A DNA stretch of 64,000 nucleotides from CAYUQT01 sp964446835 (GCA_964446835.1 CAYUQT010000002.1:175374-239373), one strand, 5' to 3'; positions 43,008 to 52,015 are shown, counted from the first letter of the stretch. Notes: generated by a model from the sequence alone, not told the origin. Made by a program: numbers and translations.

Positions 43008-43024
43008 TGCGACGTCTCGTCGCA
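43008..43024. terminator. Small hairpin between convergent genes
   Basis: TGCGACG-TCT-CGTCGCA, a perfect 7-bp stem with a 3-base loop, in the 156-base gap between the rhamnosidase stop and the stop of the dihaem protein gene. Possible bidirectional terminator; no T-run. Confidence 0.35.
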
Positions 43025-43110
43025 TTCACGCAACAGCATATCGCGCCCACTGTCGGACGTGGCACCGGCCCGCAGGCAGAGTGGTCTTCTTGTGACTTTC
43101 GGTCCCCGTG

Positions 43111-46100
43111 TCACTTGGCCGCGACGCTCATCGGACGAAGGCTACGGTCGATGTAATCGGGCCAGAGCGGGCAGTTCATGTCGGTCCAGCACTTGATCGC
43201 GTGGACCTCGTCACGCGTAAGCTGGACACCGTAGTGCCCACCCGGAGCGTCAAGGACCTTCCACAGCTTGCTCTTGAACGTGCCGAAGGTGTAGGGCTCA
43301 CGTTTCTCGTTGCCGCCGGAATTCCAGCCGCAATCGAGATAATGGACCCACCCCTGCTGGATCAGCGTCTTGTACGAAGCGGGCACCCGGTTCCTGTCCA
43401 GTACGCCCCTCAGGTCGATCTTCTTCTTGTCGCTGGCGTCATGGCACTTAACGCACTTGGCATCCCAAACCGGCTGAACGGCCTTCTCATAGGACAGGGC
43501 CGCGGTGCCCCAGGGTGGAGGCGTCAGGATGCTGGGCGTGCGCCGTAGGGCCACACCGGGCTTCCGCGGCGGGGCATGGCGCCGATCTTCGTGACAGCCG
43601 ATGCAGCTTCGCTGCTCGCCCGGCTGCATCTGGACGACCGATCGCATCCGCTGCACCTCATTGAAATCCTTGTCCAGGGCTTGGAAGTAGAGGGTCTTGC
43701 CGGCCGGGGCGACGAAGTTGGCCGAACCATCGTCCTCAACCGGTGCCAGCCCCCACGACGCCTTGGCAACGTACGAAGGCCATCCGTACGGCCCGTTGAC
43801 GATGTCCACGGGCGCGGCATAGTGGTTCAGGAACGGTTCGTGGTCCTTGCGGTATTCGCCATTGCCCAGTCGCTCGAGATTCGCGCGGACCTCCTCAACG
43901 ACGCGAATGTACTTGATCGTCCCGCGGGGCACGGTTGGCTCGATACCCTGATAGACGTCGGCCAGGGTGAACTGGCTCATCGGCTGATCGTCGATGTTCT
44001 GAACCTGTTGAATCTGATGCGCCGGGGCCATGGGAGAAAGGGCCGGCGGCGGTGAAACCGCCTGGTATGGGGTCGGCGTCATACAGCCAATGGTCAAATC
44101 CTGGTGCAGCACTTCGCGATTGCCATACCGGTCGATGACATAAAGGCCAAACTGACGTCGAGGCGCGTGCGAGCAAAGCACATAGTCACGTGCGATGGGC
44201 CACGGATCGCGGAAACACTCCTCATCAGGCCACATCCCCGGCCAGGGGACTTCCGGAGTGATGCTCGTGATGGCCTTGGAGTTGAATTTGCCCTTGCTCG
44301 TATCGATCAGCGTGATCGGCCCGTTGAGGTCGCCGAAGTGTGAGATCAGGGTGCAGCAGATCTCAGAGGTGCCCGGCACCTCCCGGCCATTGGCGTAGCC
44401 GTTCGGCTGAATGATCGTGTTGCCGAAGACCAGGTCGGCCATTCGGCCGTCGGGGCGGACCGTCCAGAGGGTGTGGCTGAAGTCGGCCCCCTTGTCGATG
44501 TATTCGGATCGCGTCCAGATGATCCGGCCGTCGCGGGTCAGCGATGGGGCCCACTCACTCAGGTTCGAGAATGACAGCGGTGTAATGTTCTGACCGTCCG
44601 TGTCCATTCGGAACAGGACGAACACCTGTGGCCGCCAGCAAAGGTATCGAGCCTTGCACCGCGTGGAGATCATCGCCAGGCCGCCGTCGGGCAGCGGGCA
44701 CGGCCAGTAGTCGTGGAACGGCCCGTCGGTCAGTTGCTTCTGGCCGGTGCCGTCCGGATTCATCACCATCACGTGGAAGTAGCCCTCATGTGACGGGCGA
44801 TGGGCGAAGTAGATCTTGCTGAGATCGAAGTTGGCCATCGGGTCGCGTGCAATGCCGGTGCCGGAATCGAAAAGCCGCGTCAGTCGCGAATCGCCGGCGT
44901 CGAGTCGTCCGTCACGACGCGGTATGTCGAGCCGGTAGATGCCACCACCTGCCCGCCAGGGTGAATCCAGGATGACGCTGTAGTTGTGAGACGGCTCATA
45001 CGCGTGTCGCTTGACGAACAGCACGTGATCCACCGGTGACAAGTCGGGGTCACGGAGCAGCAACCGTCGCTTGGCGAGCCGGGCGTCGAAGAACGCCTGT
45101 CGCTCGGTCGCAGGGTCCGGATGCGACGTTCCGAAGATCGTGGCGTGACGCCCGCGAAGTGCCTCCAGTTCGCCTCTCTCCTTCGATACATCGAGGCCCT
45201 TCTTAGCCAGTCGATCGATCATACCCGCCATGAGTGTGAGTGTCCGTTGCAGCGGGTCGTACCGGAAGAGATTCAGGCAGTACTCATCACCCCGCCCGTC
45301 CTGAACGCGAAGAGTGAACTGCGAACCGATCGGGCCTCGCTCTGCCGGAACCGCGATCTCCTTCGATTCGCCGGGAGCGATCGTCACACCTTCATCCAGC
45401 GCCGCGGCATTGCCCCGAACCGTAGTAGCTTCCGCCCCGCTCGCCACGCTGAGGCGTATACGAAACGTACCGTTTACGCAGGAACCAACCTCGCAAATCG
45501 ACAGCGGTGAGAAGACAAACATTACAGGCCGACCGGCCGCAGAGGTGTGCCGACCTCCGATGCCCATGCCGATTCGCAGTCCTCGTTCGCGACAATCGGT
45601 GAACGATGCCAGCGGAAGCTTCGCCTCAACACAGGTCAGCGATCGATCGATGGCACCTTGAACCGCCTCGGATTTAGCGAGCCTGCCATTGGGTTGATAG
45701 GTATTGAAGACCAGCCCCTTTTCGGTCACCGCCAACACACCGAGACTCTCACCATCGGTGCGACTGATCGTGGCCACATGGCCACTCAGGAGCCGCGTGG
45801 CTCGTATGGCCAGATAGAGGTCGTCGCCCTTGTAGCCGGCAGACACGGCATACTCGACGAGCGGTCCACCCGCGAAATCGTACGGATCGGCCACACGAAC
45901 GACACCCCGCGAGGCATCGTTCCAGCACCGGTCATCCAGTATTGCGTCGAGATTGGCCGCTGCGCTCAGCGGCGCCAGCGGAAGAGCATCGTCGGCGACG
46001 TGGTGCGGATACTCCGTGACACGACCATTGTAGGGAACCAGCCGCGTACTGATGTCGGCCCGTCCATAGGCCTTCAACCAGGCGTGCTCCTCGCCGAGGA

Positions 46101-47334
46101 ACGCGTATTGGAGCATCTCCTGAGATTCGTCCTTCAATTCGGCGAGTTGAGTCTTCGTTCCCGGCTGTGGGGCGATCTTCTCGGACGGAATCGGGTCCTT
46201 CTGGCCATACACTTCGAGTTCGTCGATTCGAACCTGGCTGCCGTTGGTCGACTCAACCGCGATCCGGACCCATCGGGCCTGCACGGGCTTGAATCGGAAG
46301 TCCGTTCGGGTGTTGACCGGTGATTCGGACTTGTGCCTGTAAACGCAGGCCCACGTGGAGGAGTCGCTGTCGGCGTTGTATACACTGGCCGAGAGGATCC
46401 GGAACCGGACAGCCGCCCGATCACCGTGTCGTCGCGAGCTGTCACTGCCGAACGCCACATGGCAGATCCAGTACGTCTCGCCCAGATCGACCTCCGCCCA
46501 GGATGGCTCCTGCGAGCTGACCCAACTGTGATCGTTCCCCATCAGACCGTCGTTGAGATGGCCGATCTGATGAATGGGATAACCCTGTAGAAGTGACGAG
46601 GCCGCTGCTTTGGCCTTTGGCGATCTGGCCAGGTTGGCCAAACCGAATTCATCCTTGTCCGGCGCCGTCGCCATCTGCTCTACGCGTGCGAACCGAATCT
46701 GTCCCGACCCGTCGCGCTGTGGGGGGGGAGACGGCGGTGGAACGGAGGCAGTAAAGCCCTGTCCGCTCGGACGGACGGTCACCGCGCCTGCCTGGGCGGA
46801 GACCTTTCGCACCGACTTGAACTGCCGACCATCCTTAGAAACCAGGATTTCGAACTCCAGGGGACTACGGTCGGCGTACTGGCGCTTGCGATCGCGGGAG
46901 AAGACGACGGCATTCACCTTCATCCGACGCGGCAGCTCGATCTGAGCCCATTCGACGCCGGAGCCGGCAGCCACCCAACTGAAGTCGTTTCCGTACTGTC
47001 CGTCGTTAAGGTGCTCGACGGCGTGTTGGGCATATCCGGCGATGCATGATGAGGCCGTCGCCTTGGCCCCTGACTTGGCGAGGGCCAGGTTCTGCTTGCC
47101 CTCGGGGCCATAGACCTCCAGTTCGTCAATCGCCGCCGAATTGCCGGAGGTTCGGCTGATGGACATTCGAATGAACTGGATCTGTTCGGGACCGAACTCG
47201 ACCTTGTAGGGCCGATCGGAGAAGACGGGTGGATCGGCCGCAGAACCCAGCGCCGTCAGACCGCACAGTAGCGCCGCGCCCACAGATAGACTCCGCCTCC
47301 ATTGCCGCCGCCGCTGTTCAAGAATCGCTGCCAT
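43111..47334 (-). CDS. Large secreted dihaem protein with discoidin-like modules and HZS-alpha-like region
   Basis: 1407 residues, exported (hydrophobic GAALLCGLTALGSAA). Two discoidin/F5_8-type-C-like modules lie at about 45-185 and 210-395, each with an HLND (108-111, 259-262), GN.(F/H)SW and DELEVYG pattern. About 470-640 resembles a CBM9-like carbohydrate-binding domain. About 760-1240 resembles the hydrazine-synthase-alpha/PD40 propeller region (YFAHRPSHEGYFHVMVMNPDGTGQKQLTDG, then PCPLPDGGLAMISTR). Two c-type haem motifs follow: CIGCH at 1244 and CVKCH at 1294. There is no sign of anammox genes around it, so hydrazine synthesis is unlikely; a periplasmic redox role linked to glycan binding is inferred. 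Confidence 0.8.
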   Translation of the reverse strand: MAAILEQRRRQWRRSLSVGAALLCGLTALGSAADPPVFSDRPYKVEFGPEQIQFIRMSISRTSGNSAAIDELEVYGPEGKQNLALAKSGAKATASSCIAGYAQHAVEHLNDGQYGNDFSWVAAGSGVEWAQIELPRRMKVNAVVFSRDRKRQYADRSPLEFEILVSKDGRQFKSVRKVSAQAGAVTVRPSGQGFTASVPPPSPPPQRDGSGQIRFARVEQMATAPDKDEFGLANLARSPKAKAAASSLLQGYPIHQIGHLNDGLMGNDHSWVSSQEPSWAEVDLGETYWICHVAFGSDSSRRHGDRAAVRFRILSASVYNADSDSSTWACVYRHKSESPVNTRTDFRFKPVQARWVRIAVESTNGSQVRIDELEVYGQKDPIPSEKIAPQPGTKTQLAELKDESQEMLQYAFLGEEHAWLKAYGRADISTRLVPYNGRVTEYPHHVADDALPLAPLSAAANLDAILDDRCWNDASRGVVRVADPYDFAGGPLVEYAVSAGYKGDDLYLAIRATRLLSGHVATISRTDGESLGVLAVTEKGLVFNTYQPNGRLAKSEAVQGAIDRSLTCVEAKLPLASFTDCRERGLRIGMGIGGRHTSAAGRPVMFVFSPLSICEVGSCVNGTFRIRLSVASGAEATTVRGNAAALDEGVTIAPGESKEIAVPAERGPIGSQFTLRVQDGRGDEYCLNLFRYDPLQRTLTLMAGMIDRLAKKGLDVSKERGELEALRGRHATIFGTSHPDPATERQAFFDARLAKRRLLLRDPDLSPVDHVLFVKRHAYEPSHNYSVILDSPWRAGGGIYRLDIPRRDGRLDAGDSRLTRLFDSGTGIARDPMANFDLSKIYFAHRPSHEGYFHVMVMNPDGTGQKQLTDGPFHDYWPCPLPDGGLAMISTRCKARYLCWRPQVFVLFRMDTDGQNITPLSFSNLSEWAPSLTRDGRIIWTRSEYIDKGADFSHTLWTVRPDGRMADLVFGNTIIQPNGYANGREVPGTSEICCTLISHFGDLNGPITLIDTSKGKFNSKAITSITPEVPWPGMWPDEECFRDPWPIARDYVLCSHAPRRQFGLYVIDRYGNREVLHQDLTIGCMTPTPYQAVSPPPALSPMAPAHQIQQVQNIDDQPMSQFTLADVYQGIEPTVPRGTIKYIRVVEEVRANLERLGNGEYRKDHEPFLNHYAAPVDIVNGPYGWPSYVAKASWGLAPVEDDGSANFVAPAGKTLYFQALDKDFNEVQRMRSVVQMQPGEQRSCIGCHEDRRHAPPRKPGVALRRTPSILTPPPWGTAALSYEKAVQPVWDAKCVKCHDASDKKKIDLRGVLDRNRVPASYKTLIQQGWVHYLDCGWNSGGNEKREPYTFGTFKSKLWKVLDAPGGHYGVQLTRDEVHAIKCWTDMNCPLWPDYIDRSLRPMSVAAK

Positions 47335-47453
47335 CGCAAAGATCCCTCTCGAACGATTGCCTGGTTCAAAGCCTATCGTACCCTATCCCACTCCGCTCGG
47401 GGAAGTACCCTTGTTCACTCGCCGAGATGCGGCCGGAGTCAGTGTCATACTGC

Positions 47454-47494
47454 AAAAGAGCGTGTACCGAGTCGGGTATCCTCGGCACACGCTC
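47454..47494 (-). terminator. Intrinsic terminator after the PEP-CTERM gene
   Basis: A 14-bp stem (GAGCGTGTGCCGAG with CTCGGTACACGCTC on the minus strand) with a 9-base loop, followed by TTTT. One pair is G-T on the minus strand but an A-C mismatch on the plus strand, which shows it acts on minus-strand RNA. It ends the GntR/PEP-CTERM unit before the dihaem gene. Confidence 0.75.
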
Positions 47495-47518
47495 ATACTG
47501 TAGCGATTGCTGCGATCC

Positions 47519-48652
47519 TCACTCTGAACGACCGCGTCGGACCGCGAGCCCTGCACCGGCCAGTGCCAACAAAGATAGCGTGGCCGGCTCGGGGATGTTA
47601 TAGACCTCCAGTTCGTCGATGCCGATCTCCTCACCGGATATGGAATCAACAAGAACGCGAAGCCCCGTCGCGTAGACCTGGCCAAACTGATACCGATGGC
47701 GAGAGCCCGACCCGGCCATTGCAGCTTCATAGTCAACGACACCCACGGTGGTCCATTGCGCATCCGTAGCGGTCGTCGGCGACGCGGCCGTCGTAATCTG
47801 CACCGTGTAACTGCCCTTGGAGCGATCGTTGTACTGACTGGTACCATCGCGTCCCCAGGCCACGCCGTCGATGACGAAACCGCCACCGAAATCGATGCCG
47901 GCGAAACTCGGATCCGAGGCGGCGATCCAACTGTTGTTGTTGCCGTAGAGCCCGTCGTTCAGGTGGTCGATCTGGTGAATGGCGTAACCCTGTATGCAGT
48001 CCTTTGCGAAGGCCGTGCCTTCGTCGGCGATGTTGCCCCAACCCGCCGTGCCGCCGGTCTCGATGAGACTCAGCCCCCACTGGGAATACAGCTCGAGCTC
48101 ATCGATGCATGTGCCGTTGGCAATTCCGCTGCCGGGCACAACAAGACGAACCCCCGTGGCAGTGACGGCGTTGAAACCATACTGATGCCGAAGCCCCGGC
48201 GATGTCGTGGAACCGTCATATGTGACAGAACCGACAGTCGCCCAAGCCGAATCCGGCGTCGAAGCATCCGGGTTCGCCACCGTCGTGTACTGAACCTGAT
48301 AGGTTCCCAGGGTCCGATCCGAGTACTGCCCGGTGTTGTCGCGGCCCCAGGCGATGCTCGATACCGTCTTGGCCCCGCTGAAGCTGATGCCGGCGATCGG
48401 TGCGGTCCCGTCACCGCCAATCCAGCTATTACTGTTCCCGTAGGTTGCGTCGTTCAGATGGTGGATGAAATGGATCCCATACCCCAACTCTCCGCCCGCA
48501 AATGCCGTGCCGGTGGTTGCCAGGTTGCCCGACGACATCGTTCCTCCGGTCCCTATCAGGGCCAGAGGCGAAGCCATCGCCTGCGGCACGCCCAACACCA
48601 TCATTCCGATGGCCATACCCACCATCACTGCGGCTCGCCCGTCCATCTTCAT
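47519..48652 (-). CDS. PEP-CTERM protein with two discoidin-like modules
   Basis: 377 residues. A signal peptide (1-28) is followed by two tandem copies of one module of about 160 residues. Each has GY.IH.I.HLND..YGN.NSWI, an (I/V)AWGRD..(G/S)QY.DR(T/S).G(T/S)Y.VQ segment, and a (C/G)IDELE(L/V)Y ending. The C-terminus is an exosortase sorting signal IPEPATLSLLALAGAG plus Arg-rich end. AAGGAGG lies 7 bases before ATG 48652. It probably binds glycans outside the cell. The same module occurs twice in the dihaem protein encoded next, and the gene follows a GntR regulator by 58 bases. Confidence 0.85.
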   Translation of the reverse strand: MKMDGRAAVMVGMAIGMMVLGVPQAMASPLALIGTGGTMSSGNLATTGTAFAGGELGYGIHFIHHLNDATYGNSNSWIGGDGTAPIAGISFSGAKTVSSIAWGRDNTGQYSDRTLGTYQVQYTTVANPDASTPDSAWATVGSVTYDGSTTSPGLRHQYGFNAVTATGVRLVVPGSGIANGTCIDELELYSQWGLSLIETGGTAGWGNIADEGTAFAKDCIQGYAIHQIDHLNDGLYGNNNSWIAASDPSFAGIDFGGGFVIDGVAWGRDGTSQYNDRSKGSYTVQITTAASPTTATDAQWTTVGVVDYEAAMAGSGSRHRYQFGQVYATGLRVLVDSISGEEIGIDELEVYNIPEPATLSLLALAGAGLAVRRGRSE

Positions 48653-48710
48653 TTCGTGTCCTCCTTCAACGACGTCTGTAGCCATCCCCCTCTGAATTCT
48701 CATACAACCG

Positions 48711-49478
48711 TCATACGGAAGAAGACCGTTCGTCCCCCACGGCCTCCTCCACCTGATCGATTCGCCGATCCGAGATGTCCATATGAACCCTCATCGCCTG
48801 TTCAGCAGCGTCCGGATCATGATTGCGGATCGCCTCGAGCATGGGTGCATGAATAGAGCTCACAGGAGATCGGTCGAATACCCCCTGAGCGGCCCGAACG
48901 ATGCTTGCCGCCATGAACTCATGCACCACTTCCATCACATGCTGAATGAGGCGATTGCCGGTCATGTCGATGAGTCTTCGGTGGAACTCAACGTCTGCAT
49001 CGAGTGCGCCGACATCGTCCGCGGTGGCCTCCATTCGCATGCACAGGGCTTCAAGCTCTGCAAGGTCCTCCGATGTGGCGCGTTCGGCTGCACTGCGGAC
49101 CGCATGACATTCGATCGCCCGACGAAGCTCCGCAAACAGCCGAAGCTCCTTCGGCGAGATCATCAGGGCATTGCCCAGCAGCTTGGCACAACTTGATAGA
49201 TCGCTGCGATCGGCAACGAACATTCCAAGCCCCCGCCGAACGGTCACCAACCCAAGGCTCTCCAGACGTCCGACGGCCTCACGAAGCACGTTCCGACTGA
49301 TGCCGAGCTGTGATACGAGCTCCATCTCCGTGGGCAGACGATCACCCGACTGAAGGTGGGACTCTGTCACGACGTGGCGAATCCGTTCGGCCACTTCATC
49401 GACAAGTGATTCTCTCCGAATCCGTTCCAATCGCACGACACGCTCCTTGGCGTCACAGCCCCCCGCAGGCACACCCAT
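48711..49478 (-). CDS. GntR-family (FadR subgroup) transcriptional regulator
   Basis: 255 residues. An N-terminal winged helix-turn-helix (SLVDEVAERIRHVVTESHLQSGDRLPTEMELVSQLGISRNVLREAVGRLESLGLVTVRRGLGMFV) is followed by an all-helical FCD ligand-binding domain (about 105-245) with the metal-site residues in DADVEFHRRLIDMTGN and a late His in SSIHAPMLEAI. Such regulators usually respond to small organic acids or sugar acids. It is the first gene before the PEP-CTERM and dihaem genes on the same strand and is likely to control them and itself. A palindrome upstream (49639-49655) is an operator candidate. Confidence 0.88.
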   Translation of the reverse strand: MGVPAGGCDAKERVVRLERIRRESLVDEVAERIRHVVTESHLQSGDRLPTEMELVSQLGISRNVLREAVGRLESLGLVTVRRGLGMFVADRSDLSSCAKLLGNALMISPKELRLFAELRRAIECHAVRSAAERATSEDLAELEALCMRMEATADDVGALDADVEFHRRLIDMTGNRLIQHVMEVVHEFMAASIVRAAQGVFDRSPVSSIHAPMLEAIRNHDPDAAEQAMRVHMDISDRRIDQVEEAVGDERSSSV

Positions 49479-49638
49479 CGTCCAACGCGTCCTGGGAAGA
49501 CCCTACGGAACCAACCTGTCCAACGTAGGATGTAGGATAACCCACCTCGGCACCAGAATCAATACCGTTCCGCGCGTTTCCCGAACGGCTCCTTCGGCAA
49601 ACGGCCCCCCATTACCGAGACTCAGATATGCCACTATC

Positions 49639-49655
49639 CTCAGAGCCACTCTGAG
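49639..49655. promoter_or_regulatory. Palindrome, candidate operator
   Basis: CTCAGAG-CCA-CTCTGAG, a perfect 7-bp dyad with a 3-base centre, in the divergent region between the GntR gene and the first 3D-domain gene. A tandem GTAGGAT-GTAGGAT repeat lies nearer the GntR start (49526-49539). Binding by the neighbouring GntR protein is a guess. Confidence 0.35.
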
Positions 49656-49753
49656 TGTCTGATCTCTAGTGCCACGGCCTTGAGGCCGATAACGGCACGA
49701 TCGAAACGCCGCACACCACCACCGCGGACACTCTTCATACGGAGACACTATCC

Positions 49754-50338
49754 GTGTCAAGCCAATTGGTCGCGGCCTTTCTGTCCACTGCACAACCCTG
49801 GATTGTCGAGGTCACCGGCTACTGTCCATGCGGAATCTGTTGCGGCCGATGGGCCGACGGCATTACTGCATGCGGCGCCAAGGCGGAGGGCAGGTTCGTA
49901 GCTGCCCCCAGAGAAATCCCATTCGGAACGCTGGTATACATTCCTGGCTATGCCAAGGCCCCCGTCCCCGTCCTCGATCGTGGCGGCGCGATCAAGGGAA
50001 ATAAGCTCGACCTCTTCTTTGCGACGCATACGGAGGCCGCACGATGGGGACGTCGGATGATGACCGTCTGGATCGCCAGCCGTGAACCGTCCGAGAATCT
50101 CGCCACCTCTGCTGTCCACCCGCGGCAGGCGACGGCTCGTCTGGAACCTGCCAGGCGGCAGGTTCGACGGACATTGCGAGGCTACCCGTTATGGGACGAC
50201 ATGCTGCCGTCCCCGCCTCGGACAGCACATGACGACACTGCCGCCCTGCTCGACCTTGCCCGGCAACTGCATGATTCATCCATCGATGACCTCATGCGTG
50301 AAGCCGAGCGATGGACACAGTCCTTCGATCGCGAATGA
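49754..50338 (+). CDS. 3D-domain protein (RlpA/MltA-like double-psi barrel), long form
   Basis: 194 residues. Residues 17-108 are a 3D (Asp-Asp-Asp) domain: EVTGYCPCGICCGRWADGITACG, IPFGTLVYIPGYAKAPVPVLDRGGAIKGNKLDLFF, then MTVWI. Conserved Asp residues in VLDRG and KLDLF and the CPC.ICCG cysteines are present. The family includes resuscitation and stationary-phase lytic proteins acting on peptidoglycan. The C-terminal 85 residues are charged and unrecognised. The start is GTG with GGAG 9 bases upstream; the N-terminal hydrophobic stretch is too short for a clear signal peptide. A shorter paralogue follows. Confidence 0.75.
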   Translation: MSSQLVAAFLSTAQPWIVEVTGYCPCGICCGRWADGITACGAKAEGRFVAAPREIPFGTLVYIPGYAKAPVPVLDRGGAIKGNKLDLFFATHTEAARWGRRMMTVWIASREPSENLATSAVHPRQATARLEPARRQVRRTLRGYPLWDDMLPSPPRTAHDDTAALLDLARQLHDSSIDDLMREAERWTQSFDRE

Positions 50339-50615
50339 GCAATCCTGCCCCCCCACGCAGGCCTCCGATGTCTCGTATGACAGTATTGGCCGAGGCATGA
50401 GAACCCTCGGAGCGTCCCCAGCGTAAAACGCATATTAGGGGAACAAGCCAGCGTCATCGGCCATCGGTCCAGAATCGTATCTGAGCGGAATTCGCTACCG
50501 ATTTCAGGCATCACATGAAACAGAGGCATAGGATTCTTTTGCAGGAAGTGAAGACGAATGACTTAGCTCAACCAACACATTAGAACCACCGATGTGGCTA
50601 AGGAGGGCCGATCCC
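50339..50615. other. Gap between the two 3D-domain genes, no gene seen
   Basis: About 277 bases. I see no tRNA, stable hairpin with T-run, or credible coding frame. The second paralogue is therefore likely to have its own promoter. Confidence 0.3.
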
Positions 50616-50948
50616 ATGCTATACCTGACACTACTGGCCTACATGGCTACTCTGAAGCCATGGACGGTCGAAGCGACCGGATACTGTCCCTGTACGATCT
50701 GTTGCGGTCCAAGTGCGTGCGGACTAACCGCCAGTGGCGCCCCCGCCCAAGGTAGGCTGCTGGCGGCCCCGAGATCCATACCTTTCGGCACTCGTATAAA
50801 GGTGCCCGGCTACTCGAAGGGAACCGTGCCCGTGCTCGACCGGGGCAAGGCCATCCGCGGAAACAGGCTTGACCTGCTCTTCTCTTCCCACGAGGAGGCC
50901 CGTCTCTGGGGCAAGCGCAAGATGACTGTATGGATTCTCGCCCCGTAA
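50616..50948 (+). CDS. 3D-domain protein, short form
   Basis: 110 residues, almost only the 3D domain: VEATGYCPCTICCGPSACGLTASG, IPFGTRIKVPGYSKGTVPVLDRGKAIRGNRLDLLFSS, and KMTVWILAP at the end. Clearly a paralogue of the gene 280 bases upstream, including the CPC.ICCG cysteine pattern. The N-terminus MLYLTLLAYMATLKPW is hydrophobic but short, so export by a weak signal or anchor is possible. I chose ATG 50616 because AGGAGG lies 10 bases upstream; an ATG at 50592 precedes that site. Probably a peptidoglycan-active or cell-wall-binding protein. Confidence 0.75.
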   Translation: MLYLTLLAYMATLKPWTVEATGYCPCTICCGPSACGLTASGAPAQGRLLAAPRSIPFGTRIKVPGYSKGTVPVLDRGKAIRGNRLDLLFSSHEEARLWGKRKMTVWILAP

Positions 50949-51114
50949 AGGCTTCCGGTTGCGATCTGAACTTGAAGCCCTACCCACCCCCATATTGCAC
51001 GTCTGCCGACGTGGGAGGCTTCCAGTTCCCAGAACTCAGAGCACACCAAAGGCTCGACGTACTCAACACACCCACCCCCTTGAAACAACGGCCTCATGAG
51101 AACTGAGCGCCATC

Positions 51115-51131
51115 TTAATACAATGTTAACG
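51115..51131 (+). promoter_or_regulatory. Pho-box-like repeat upstream of pstS
   Basis: TTAATA, 5 bases, TTAACG, i.e. an 11-base-phased direct repeat (ATCTTAATAC then ATGTTAACGC) in an AT-rich spot 57 bases before the pstS start. The TTAA(C/T)A-N5 pattern is the kind bound by PhoB/PhoP-class regulators, and phoB is in this operon. The -10 box is not clear. Confidence 0.45.
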
Positions 51132-51187
51132 CTCGTCGGCGAACCTACCTGCGGATTGGTTGAACTGCCTTGGGAGCTTCGGAGCCG

Positions 51188-52015
51188 ATGAACATGAACA
51201 CGATCTGGTTGAAGGCGGTGCTTGTCCCGACACGGTTGCTCGCAGCGGCCTCGATCTTCCTGCTCTGCGCCGGTTGCGGGCGAAACGACGGAGAGACCGT
51301 CAACGTTGTGGGGTCTACATCCATCCAGCCCTTTGCTGAGCACCTGGCACAGGAATATGGCAAGAAGAACCCCGGCCAGCGTGTTGAGGTGCAGGGTGGC
51401 GGGTCTACCGCCGGCCTGCAAGCCGTCGCCAACGGACTGGCCCAGATCGGCATGTGTTCGCGATCGCTCAGTGCCGATGAGGCCAAGCAGTTCACGTCCG
51501 TCACCATCGCCCGCGATGGCTTGGCGATCGTAGTCAACCCATCCAACCCGGTGAAGGGGCTGACCATCGAACAGCTTCGCGGGGTATTCAGCGGAAGATT
51601 CAAGAATTGGAAGGACCTCGGCGGCAAGGATGAGGCCATCCGTCCCATCACCCGTGAGGAGGGATCGGGTACTCGTGAGAGTTTCGTTCATCTCGTGATG
51701 GGGCAGGAGAAGATATCTCGAGACACCCTGGCCCAAGAGTCCAACGGAGCCGTCAAAGAGTTGGTCAAGGGCAATCAGGCCGCTATCGGCTACATGTCCC
51801 TGGGACTTGTGGCCAAGGACGTCAAACCCCTTTGGATTGAGGGCCAGGAGGCCAACGCTCACACCGTACTCGCCGGAAAGTACAAACTGGCCAGGCCCTT
51901 TCTGTTCGTAACGAAGGGAAGCCCTGTTCCCAAGGCTCAGAAGTACATCGACTTCATTCTCTCTCCCGAGGGCCAGAGAATCCTGGAGGCCGAGGGACTG
52001 ATCAGAGCCCAATGA
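51188..52015 (+). CDS. pstS: Phosphate ABC transporter substrate-binding lipoprotein
   Basis: About 275 residues. Captures phosphate outside the inner membrane for PstCAB. A lipoprotein signal ends in FLLCAGC. Family marks: VVGSTSIQPFAEHLAQEY, VQGGGSTAGLQAVANGLAQIGMCSRSLSADE, FSGRFKNWKDLGG, ITREEGSGTRESF (phosphate loop), AIGYMSLGLV and RPFLFVTKGSPVPKAQKYIDFILSPEGQ. ATG 51188 has GGAG close by, and an ATG at 51194 is better spaced; the frame also opens with TTG 51170. Its stop overlaps the pstC start (ATGA). Confidence 0.93.
   Translation: MNMNTIWLKAVLVPTRLLAAASIFLLCAGCGRNDGETVNVVGSTSIQPFAEHLAQEYGKKNPGQRVEVQGGGSTAGLQAVANGLAQIGMCSRSLSADEAKQFTSVTIARDGLAIVVNPSNPVKGLTIEQLRGVFSGRFKNWKDLGGKDEAIRPITREEGSGTRESFVHLVMGQEKISRDTLAQESNGAVKELVKGNQAAIGYMSLGLVAKDVKPLWIEGQEANAHTVLAGKYKLARPFLFVTKGSPVPKAQKYIDFILSPEGQRILEAEGLIRAQ

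Noticed and set aside
43111..47334. True hydrazine synthase (anammox)
   Set aside because: Only the alpha-like region is present, fused to glycan-binding domains, with no beta/gamma subunit or other anammox gene nearby.
47696..48856. Plus-strand frame of 386 codons
   Set aside because: Opposite the PEP-CTERM protein, which has a signal peptide, tandem modules and a sorting signal.
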